64,000 nucleotides of DNA from Laburnicola sp. R22_1 (lineage: Eukaryota > Ascomycota > Dothideomycetes > Pleosporales > Didymosphaeriaceae), in assembly GCA_014281115.1 (NCBI GenBank), contig JACONQ010000015.1:1550001-1614000 (forward strand), in the 5' to 3' direction. Shown piece by piece: positions 56,492-64,000 of this stretch. Made by a program: the position numbers and the translations under genes. A model generated the notes under the pieces. The model was not told the DNA's origin. It saw only the letters and a list, made by a program, of their open reading frames with translations, and made no database searches. Every line of letters begins with the position of its first letter. Position 1 is the first letter of the stretch.

Positions 56492-58054
56492 CTACTCCAC
56501 CCCACCAACGAGATACTCCCCAACCTCCAAATTGACCGCCCTCCCCAAACTCCTCGCATACTCCCAGCTAAAATTCACCCTCCACCTCGACCCCGCATCC
56601 AGCACATCCGAGTTCCCCGCGCCCCCAACTCTAACCAACAACCGCATACTCGTCAGGGTAGCAATCTGCGTATACAAATCCGCCAGCTGCGGCACTGTAT
56701 CGACCAACAGAGCGCGACAGATAGCCAGCAGTCTATCGAGCGCGAACGGCGACGGCGTCAGCAAGTGTCGCGATATCTTCCTGTGCTTGGACTTTGTGAC
56801 GCCCGCGGTTGTGGACGGCGCCCGACGCTTGTTCTTCCGCTTGTCCGTGTGCTTCATGAAGTATGTTACGTCTGTGCGGGAGGGGTTGTAAGAGGCGAGG
56901 TAGGCGGCGATGAGGAGATGCGTGGTGTAGTAAGGGAGATCGTGGGCGATAGTTTTGATCCTCCTCTTCGCACTCGGTGTGGACGGTACCACGCTCGCGT
57001 TCCCATTTGCAGCGCCCGCACTGGCACCCGTATCCCCCTCTGCGACTATCCTGTCTAACACGCTGTCTTCCACCATGAATAAACCCCTCCTGTTGACCAT
57101 CAGCCTGGAAAAATCTCGCGTTCCAAACGTCCCCTGGACTACAGGCTCTACGAACGGCCGCCACAGCCTCATCGCACAGCGCCGAAAACTAATCAGATCG
57201 CGACCAGTATGTTTGGCGAGCGAGTCGTATACGGCGGCAAGAAAGCGGCCCCAGAGCCAGGCGTCGTCTTCGGCTGCGAGGTCGGGCGTGTAGTCGGGAT
57301 ATTGCTCTTGAGACGGCGGCTGCAGGAAGATTTTGGGCGGATGCTGAGCGAGAATGGTGAGGAGGGAGGAGCGCGGGTAGGGCGGGAAGTGGATGTGCGG
57401 TGTGCCTGGGTGGTGGAGGGCATGTGGGATTGGGAGGGTGGTTATGAGGATGAGCGAGAGGGCGGGTATCTGCGTCGTAGTTAGTACAGAAATGCGGCGA
57501 ATCCCATCTCAGCTCCCACTCTATGAGATGCGAAGGAGGTTGCTTACTGTCTCCCCAAACCTCGCCAGTGACGGGAAAAGCGTCCCCGGCGGCTCCCTCT
57601 GGGCATCAACGCCATCCAGCACTAAGACGAACTTCTTCCTACCCTCCAACATCCTGCCTAGAGCCACCGCCAAGCTACTCAGGTTCTCGGTTCTCGCATA
57701 CGGTCTCCTATCAAGCTGCTCATCGTAGTGGGCATCTAGCGCATCGACACTCGATGCGACGATGCGCTCCAGCAGATGCCTCCCGGTGATACATTCTCGC
57801 GAGTTGACTATAGCGAAGGGAAGCGAAGAGAGGTTGAGGTATGAGCGAATGATGGAGGATTTCCCGGTTGCAGTGAGGCCATGAGCGACGAGGAGGGAGG
57901 GAGAGGGGAAGTGTCGCTGGAAGTTGTCAGTGCGCAAGCTGCGGAGGTGGTGATCACGGAGACAGACATTGTAAAGAGCGGCCAATTGCTGGATTTGGGA
58001 CTCGCGACAGGGAAATTCAGAATTGAGTTGTTCGAGGATCTCGTCGGGGAGCAT
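56492..58054 (-). CDS. ORC5: Origin recognition complex subunit 5
   Basis: The replication-initiation AAA+ subunit ORC5, 494 residues from two exons (58054-57548 and 57469-56492). The N-terminal sequence MLPDEILEQLNSEFPCRESQI is typical of the family. Walker A is GLTATGKSS (about residue 56-64) and Walker B is VLVLDGVDA. The intron (78 bp) has a perfect TACTAAC branch site, and splicing joins ARFGET to IPALSLILITTLP, the expected AAA+ sensor region. The C-terminal winged-helix part includes HDLPYYTTHLLIAAYLASYNP, a hallmark ORC5 stretch, then a Lys/Arg-rich NKRRAP loop and LLVRVGG. The ATG at 58054 was preferred over one 37 codons upstream because the family starts here. Convergent with SelO (126 bp between stops). 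Confidence 0.92.
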
Positions 58055-58265
58055 AGTTGCCGTGTGTTTAGTTAGCGTTGAAGACAGGCTCTCCGTAGTG
58101 TTACTGTGTGGTTGCACGTCGACGGATGAAGACAACGCGCTACTGACGCGCGCTGGCACGTGCACGAACCTTCACTTGCGCACTAGGTAGTCCATCCGAT
58201 GTTTGATTCCTTCAAGGAATTGTTCTAGTTGATATCTATCCTTGCGAAAGCATACTATGAAGTAA

Positions 58266-59643
58266 CTATACATTTCGATAAACCGCAATGCATGTGCATG
58301 AAGTAACATGCATACATTTCGAACCGCAATCATGTGCACATTTCGTATCTGTAATGCCCACGTCCTCTTCGCTCGGACACTCCCAGGCCAGAAACTTCCA
58401 GTTCAGCTCGCTGGGTCGCCAGAATATGCCATGCTGCAGTCCTTTTCCAGGGTTGGCGGCATCTCCAGTCGTATCAGCCGTCATTCCGCCTGTCAGCGGC
58501 ATCCGCTTCCCGAAGATGCAGCGCCTGAATCGAGAGTGTAGAATAGCCATCGAGCACATGACACAAGGCTCGTGGGTAAGGTAAATGTCCAGATCCACGC
58601 ACAGGTAGCCATTCGCCGGAATGTTGTCCTTCTCGTAGTGTGGTCTCTCAACTTCGGTGAGCGGGATGTCGCAGAATAGCGATCGGTCCAGCAGGGTTGG
58701 GTTTGCGCCTGCCATCCGAAGTCGCTTCTTGGCTACCATGGCGATGGCGCGTTGGACAGAATGAGCCATGACGTTTCCGCGTCCGGTGTGTGCTTCAGCC
58801 TCACCAATGGGCGAACGCCAGCGACAGTCGCCTGCTACGGCAATGACCTCGGATGACCCACGAGTGCGATCCACGACGACACAGCCAATGTTCTCGCCCA
58901 TGCCTAGTTCGGAGATGGCAGACGCGGCCGTGCGCGCAAGCGCAAGCCAATGGCTAGCATCGGGTTCTATCTCGAGGGTATTGCGCGAAACGAGGCTCGG
59001 GTGTGGACCGTACGGATTCGTATTCTTGTACGCGATGGGCCAGTACAGCTCACTCCATAGCGCCGCTTGTTCGGCCGATGTGGGCGCCAAAGCCGGAACG
59101 GTCACGTACAACAGCTTCGGGAATATGTTCATGGTGGTGAAGGGAGCATTTTTCCGAAGGGTAGCGACCAGTTCGATGGGCTTGATGCACCGGATCGGGC
59201 AAAGCAGGAAGAAGCGAACTGGATCCACATGTTTAGTATTGGACTCTTCGACTGCCTCGTCGCCAGTGGGAGAAGGGGGGAGAGGTGTAGAGCAGGGAGA
59301 TAAGGATGTGGGGGCGTTGTCCTCATCACCTCTCTGCAGCCTCGCGGGCGGGTAGAACTGCTTCTGCAGCTGCGCCGGTAGGTACTTGAACTGCACGACG
59401 CGGCGAAGGTGCGAAATCTCTGCTGGCCTGAAGTCCGGAGCAGCTTCTTGGACCACACTACGCTATCAGCAGGCGAAGAGAGGAGCGGGGGTGGCAGTGG
59501 GCAGCTCACTCCTTGATGGCGTTGGCAAAGCGGGCGGGGATCTCGACAACGTAGACCGTGTGCGTCTCGAGGCTGGCGCGGACTTCGTCTTTGGTCCGCA
59601 ACGGGACGAGCTGCCCGCGGGGAACGGCCGTGTCGGCACCCAT
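58266..59643 (-). CDS. TAD3: tRNA adenosine deaminase subunit Tad3
   Basis: The non-catalytic partner of Tad2 in the heterodimer that makes inosine-34 in tRNA anticodons. Two exons (59643-59510 and 59457-58266) give 441 residues. The acceptor GCGTAG at 59458 is the one that keeps frame, reading AIKD-VVQEAAPDF. The deaminase domain lies in the C-terminal half. Zinc ligands are His in VMAHSVQRAIAM and the Cys pair in THEPCVMCSMAILHSR. The residue normally Glu in HAE is Val (HSV), the known hallmark of the inactive Tad3 subunit. YWPIAYKNTNPYGPHPS is another family signature. A Cys/His-rich C-terminal tail (KCAHDCGSKCMHVTSC) is unusual. Confidence 0.9.
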
Positions 59644-60243
59644 TGCGGGCTCAAGGTGTGGTCGCTGGGCTTTTGCCGGCGCGCCAGTAAATAAGCAGAC
59701 TGGATGGAAAACAGACGGAAGCAATTCAGGGCGAGGGTGGCAGCTCTTGCGCAGAGTCGGCGGGCCAGACGCTGTCCTCGCGGGGCATGGTGCGTGGCGA
59801 GTGTGCTTGCCAGGCCCGAGTGCTGCCTGCCCCTTTGGCCGAGTCGGTGGTTGCTGTGCGGTGCAAGAAGGGAAGCCGCGATGCTTTGCTCTCGCTCCTT
59901 CCGATCGGAACGGTTCGGAACAATGTTGCCCCGCCGCCTGCTCTTCCCCCGAAAGCGGCCCGAAGTTCCACCGACTCCAGCTGGCAACCCCAGCCTTGCC
60001 CCGGCTGCTCTTTCCCAGCCTGGGTCGGGAACCTTCGTCTGCCGGCATGCCCGAGTTCTTATAGCACAGTTAGTTTCATGCATCGCTAGCAGGCATGGCA
60101 GGCACGTACAGATGTGAGGGGCAGCCATCCTCGGCTGCTGTTATTAGTTAGCAAACTTCTTATCAATGAGTGACAAGCCTCTAAGCAACCAACAAGTTGG
60201 TGCTACTTACTATCTTTTCCTTTAATACTGGAAACCTCATACC
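59644..60243. promoter_or_regulatory. Divergent TAD3/MFS intergenic region
   Basis: A 600-bp interval between divergent genes. Long GC-rich frames exist on both strands, but none has protein features. The last 60 bp before the MFS start turn AT-richer (TACTTACTATCTTTTCCTTTAATAC). Confidence 0.4.
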
Positions 60244-62375
60244 ATGGACATGAAAGGCGACGTGGTCAACACGGAGAACACGGCTCCACCGCCCCCAAAG
60301 TCCCACCATGTGAACACGCATGTAGTTCCCCTTCAGCAAGAGGCACACGAGGACGTACGGCATATCAACCTCACCTGGCGATCATGGCTGGTAGTATTCA
60401 TAAGCTGCTTCGCGTACGCTGACCTGCTACCTATGCACCTTGGTTATTCGTAATGCTCACTGGATTTCAGTATCATGGCCCAAGTGTACGTTGTCGTAGC
60501 AGCTGGGAGTGTTATAGCTTTCATCATCCGTGACCTTGGCGCAAGCGCAATATCCGGCTGGATTATTCAGGTATGACTTCCCTCCTCGCCCCTACTCGAC
60601 TTCTTTTTCACGTAGAATCTTCAACTGACATTGCACAGGGCCCTCTCCTAATGCAAACCGTGCTCTCCCCACTTGTAGGCCGTCTCTCAGATGTTCTCGA
60701 TCGCAAAATGTTCGTCTCTATTCCCCCTCTGGTCGCCGTGGTCGGAAGCATCATCTGCGCCAGAGCTACGTCCATGAACATGTTGATTGGAGGTGGCATT
60801 CTAGTCGGCGTCACACTCGCCACCATTTCTGTCGTGCAGTCTATCCCGTCCGAGATCTTGCCCCTGAAATACCGGCCGCTAGCAAATGGATTTGCATTTC
60901 TTGGTGGTGTGGCTGGAAGCATGTAAGTCTTGTTCTCCGAACAGTTCCCAGACTCTCATATCCACATACTCGATATTCACATACTCATACCGCCTTAGTG
61001 TGGGTGGCTTAGGCGCAGGCGCTGTGACAAACATAGACCCGGCAGGCTGGCGGAACATCTTCTGGATTCAGGCTGCACTCCACGGCGCAACGTCTCTTGG
61101 TCTCTTTGCCTTCTACTGGCCGAAGAAACGTACAGACTATCGCCGAATGAGCTTCAAAGAGGGGGTTTGGGCTTGCGATCCTATCGGCGGTGTCCTTTTC
61201 ATCGCCGGTGCGACGCTCATGCTCCTAGCGCTCAATTGGGCAGGAGGTGCCTATGCATGGAGTGATCCACACGTGTGCGCAAATTTGGTCATTGGAATTG
61301 TCTTGGTACTTGCTTTTTGTGTTTACGGTGGGTACAGACTGGGAACGAATTCGCCGGTCTTCAACACTAATCATGTACAGAGTGGAAAGGCAGGTCCGAC
61401 GGCATGGTTGCTCACGTATTCTTTAGCAACGGTCCCAACTTCTGGTTGGCAACCTTTGCTTTCGCCGTGGAGGGGTGGGTCACTCAAAAGTCTGTACCGC
61501 GTGCCGTGCTAACCGACATCTTAGCTGGATTTTTTACTCCGCTGTGAATTCAATCACTCCTCAGATCATCCTGAACTTGGGGTTTGAGGACAATAGCTGG
61601 GACATTGCTGTGCGACAGCTCTCCTACAAGATCCCGTCTCTAGTGTTCTCCCTAGTCGTCACTTGGTGGGCCACACGTTTCAAGGACCTGAGTAAGAGCA
61701 CAAGTCAAATGCACATTGTTCCCATAACTGACAATTTCCTCTATAGAGTCACCTCTGGTCGTTACCTACGGTATCTTCCTCATCGCCACGATATGTTACG
61801 CATGCATCCGTCCCAACTGGTCCACTCCCCAAATCATCTTTACGGTACTCACAGGCATCGGAACATCGGGTCCCCTTACCCTCCTTGTTGCCTGCGTCCA
61901 ATTCACATCGCCCCACGCCTTCCTCTCCACAGCAACTGGTCTCGCCTTCTCCGCGCGCGCAATCGGCGGTGCCTTCGGCTCGGCCGTCCTCAATGCTATC
62001 GTCAACGGACGCTTGAACGCCCACTACGCATCCGACGTCAGTTCCGCCGCCATTGCTGCAGGTCTTCCCTCCTCGTCAGTCCCAGCCTTGCTCAAGGTGA
62101 TGAAAGCTGGGACGTTGTCGACGACTCTTACCGGCCAAGGCGTCCCACAAGCGAACGAAGAGATCATGAATGCAGCTTGGCAGGCTAGCTATTGGTCATA
62201 TGCGAAGGCGTATCGGTTGGGATGGTGGAGCGTTGTGCCTTTTGTGGCACTCGCCACGGCAAGTGTGGCGTGTATGGGCGGTGTGAAGAATCTTATGACG
62301 GAGCATGTGGAGGCTACTGTGGAGAAGGATGACGGTGAAAATCATGGGCAGGAGAAAGGGTTGGTTGAGAAGTGA
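60244..62375 (+). CDS. MFS transporter, TRI12/siderophore-pump type
   Basis: A major facilitator protein of the fungal TRI12-like group (about 14 membrane helices), 590 residues from seven exons: 60244-60413, 60471-60570, 60639-60922, 60999-61327, 61381-61474, 61525-61691, 61747-62375. A cytosolic N-terminus precedes WLVVFISCFAIMAQVYVVVAA. Loop motif A is GRLSDVLDRK. VGGLGAGAVTN (spliced) and PAGWRNIFWIQ follow. Intron 4 was placed so that FCVY joins EWKGRSDGMVAHVFFS, and intron 5 so that AVEG joins WIFYSAVNSITPQ; the obvious open frame through 61,328-61,500 is intronic. The tail is hydrophilic. Relatives export toxins or take up siderophores; the substrate here is unknown. Confidence 0.85.
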
Positions 62376-62807
62376 GAATATGGGGCCGAGCGGCAAGGTG
62401 CTAAATTTATTGAGTTGGTATTACCTTCCTCACATTCCTAATGTACCTAGGTAGGCGGCTAAGTTTTTTATAGTGTACACTCTCAATCTGACAGATTAAC
62501 GATATCGTATATTATGTTACATGGCGGCTAGCATGTCGGAAATTCGCTGACGAACATTCTGTTTCCGAACATCATTGTAGATCAATACCCGAAAACTCTT
62601 CTACTACCGTGGCATTCTAAAACAACCAATTACAAAACCCCTCTTATTCATCTCACATTAAACCAGCTCGGTCAATGAGCATACCATTTCGCACGCCTTT
62701 GCTCTACCTTTCTAATCTCAGCATCTTCAGCGACCGCAGAATTATTAGCGTCGTCTTCGATAGCAGCGCCGTTGGCCTTCACCACGGGAGCCTTGATCGT
62801 GGTTTCT
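62376..62807. other. Intergenic between convergent genes
   Basis: The 3' flanks of the MFS gene (+) and the partial membrane protein (-). A frame continues past the stop at 62808 on neither strand. Nothing else seen. Confidence 0.35.
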
Positions 62808-64000
62808 TTAGTCGGAAAAGACTTTATTGTGTAAGAGTTCTATGATTTCGTCATCAAAGAGCTCGACGTCGTGGAACTCGTCCTTGTCACTCTGGTCTTC
62901 GTTGATCTTGTCTTGGTTGGCATCGCGTTCTTTGGATGCGTCTTCATTGGGCTTGCGGTCTTTGAACTCGTCTTCGTTGGTCTTGATTTCCTTAATCCTG
63001 TCTTGGTCGACCCCATCTTCCTTACTCTCATCTTTCTTCATCTCAACTTCTTTGATCTTGCTTTCCGTGATCTCGCCTTCTTTGACTACAGCATCTTTAT
63101 TGGCCTCGTCATCTTCCCCGCGCGCCCGCTTCCGCTCCTCTTTCGCCCCCGCAGACCAATAAAGCTCTTCATCCAACTTCAGCGATCCAGGGAAGAACGT
63201 CTTCAGCAACTGCTCCCCATACCCAGGATACTCAGCCTCCAGAGCCTTTAGACATTCCATAACATCGGTGTCGTCTGATACCGAGAACCGGGGGGTGAGT
63301 TCAATACCAAAAGAACGTTGAACAAGGTCGGTAGAACAGCCAGCAACCAGGAGATTAGAAACCGAACCCACCAACATACTAGCAAAAAGAAACCCCGCGC
63401 CGTGCGTAATCTGACATGCCACGACGGTGAACAGGAGCCATCCGAGCGCAGTCCCGCAGAGCACGAAACCCTCTCCTGTACCGAACCAGTCGTACCCTAT
63501 TACGCCTGCTCCAGCCAACTCCTCCAAATTGATAGAGTCATCGTGCTGGTTACGGACAATGAAAACGTGTCGATTCCCCTTCCCATGCATAACGGCATAC
63601 ACATTCTTCTCCCCCGCATCCCCACGAGCAGCGAACTTCTCCTTCTGCCAGGCAGGCAATTGCGTCGTCAACGAGCTCAGCCCGAGGCCGAACAACGTCA
63701 CGTACATTAGAATACAATTTCCGTAAAAGCCAGAGGCGAGAACAGCAGCGAGGAGTTGGGTGTAACTAACAACAGCTGAGTAGAAGAACGGATTAGGCGG
63801 CGGGACAGCACTAGTCGACTTGGGGGCTTCGCCGGCGTTGTAGATGGAGACTTTTAATCCGCTGGTGCTGTTGTCGGTTTTCTTTTCGAGATGGTGCACT
63901 ATGCGCGAGAGGAGGAAGCTTTTGTTCTTGGTTGATTTACCGGTCTTCATGGTGAGGACTTCGCAGTCGATCTCTGGGTTGGGCATGAGGCCGCTGACGC
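62808..64000 (-). CDS. Membrane protein with charged repeat tail, partial
   Basis: An open frame running off the right edge, at least 397 codons. The first in-window ATG is at 63986, but the frame is open beyond it, so the true start is probably outside. The visible part begins SGLMPNPEIDCEVLTM. It has hydrophobic segments at about FYSAVVSYTQLLAAVLASGF, CILMYVTLFGLGLSSL, FVLCGTALGWLLFTVVACQI and GFLFASMLVGSVSNLLVAG, so probably four membrane helices. The C-terminal ~100 residues are imperfect Lys/Glu/Asp repeats (NEDEFKDRKPNEDASKERD) ending HNKVFSD. Function unknown; it looks like a fungus-specific multi-span protein. Confidence 0.7.
   Translation of the reverse strand, partial: VSGLMPNPEIDCEVLTMKTGKSTKNKSFLLSRIVHHLEKKTDNSTSGLKVSIYNAGEAPKSTSAVPPPNPFFYSAVVSYTQLLAAVLASGFYGNCILMYVTLFGLGLSSLTTQLPAWQKEKFAARGDAGEKNVYAVMHGKGNRHVFIVRNQHDDSINLEELAGAGVIGYDWFGTGEGFVLCGTALGWLLFTVVACQITHGAGFLFASMLVGSVSNLLVAGCSTDLVQRSFGIELTPRFSVSDDTDVMECLKALEAEYPGYGEQLLKTFFPGSLKLDEELYWSAGAKEERKRARGEDDEANKDAVVKEGEITESKIKEVEMKKDESKEDGVDQDRIKEIKTNEDEFKDRKPNEDASKERDANQDKINEDQSDKDEFHDVELFDDEIIELLHNKVFSD

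Noticed and set aside
59466..60128. 220-codon minus-strand frame upstream of TAD3
   Set aside because: It overlaps TAD3 exon 1 out of frame and is GC-rich low-complexity sequence; better explained as promoter and leader.
61328..61512. Continuous open frame in the MFS gene past 61,327
   Set aside because: It ends in a non-homologous sequence and a stop; splicing at GTGGGT/TACAG and GTGGGT/CTTAG restores the MFS sequence, so this reading is intronic.

Overview
The window reads as a filamentous ascomycete chromosome segment. Genes carry short GT-AG introns (about 46-126 bp), the proteins are typical fungal families (two Zn2Cys6 regulators, a CVNH-LysM lectin, a fungal-type MFS pump), and there is a sharp two-compartment base composition. 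Strongly A+T-rich DNA full of TpA steps and TAG/TAA triplets, which is the mark of repeat-induced point mutation (RIP), is common in Dothideomycetes. I infer Pleosporales-like but cannot prove it from sequence alone.

Positions 1-23,050 are a gene-free RIP-degraded repeat island. It can be partly excavated. A 7,954-bp Ty1/copia element (5047-13000) has two 287-bp LTRs and decayed integrase, reverse transcriptase and RNase H regions. It sits inside a small repeat (family A) that is flanked by a perfect 10-bp duplication, and that repeat itself interrupts the C-terminal part of an hAT transposase relic. A second, inverted and internally deleted copia copy fills 1-3508. A lightly mutated 487-bp SINE-like insertion splits the copia reverse transcriptase. 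Further family A and family B repeats, a long heptamer array and an inverted pair of GGTTAGG-rich repeats complete the island.

From about 23,100 the sequence becomes GC-balanced and genic. A large Zn2Cys6 regulator (23542-26649) and a small secreted protein are followed by a 3.9-kb repeat-bearing gap. Then comes the most interesting block, 31416-40933: a carotenoid/stilbene-cleaving oxygenase (-), an amidohydrolase-2 decarboxylase of the 2,3-dihydroxybenzoate/gamma-resorcylate type (+), a SnoaL-like protein (-), an aldehyde dehydrogenase (+) and a second Zn2Cys6 regulator (+). These enzymes form a logical series: cleave a stilbene-type double bond to aryl aldehydes, oxidise the aldehyde to an acid, decarboxylate the acid, with a local regulator. 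I propose this as a candidate aromatic (stilbene or lignin-fragment) catabolic gene cluster.

The rest is a mix of accessory and housekeeping genes: an unrecognised 220-aa protein, the C-terminal stump of a BAHD-type acyltransferase, a small membrane protein, an SDR, a CVNH-LysM protein with a glycine-zipper segment, a 399-aa unknown, a DCAF4-like WD40 protein, selenoprotein O (AMPylase) with Cys in place of Sec, ORC5, TAD3, a TRI12-type MFS transporter and, at the right edge, a partial membrane protein. Exon boundaries were worked out by eye from splice signals, reading frame and family continuity. No database search was possible.
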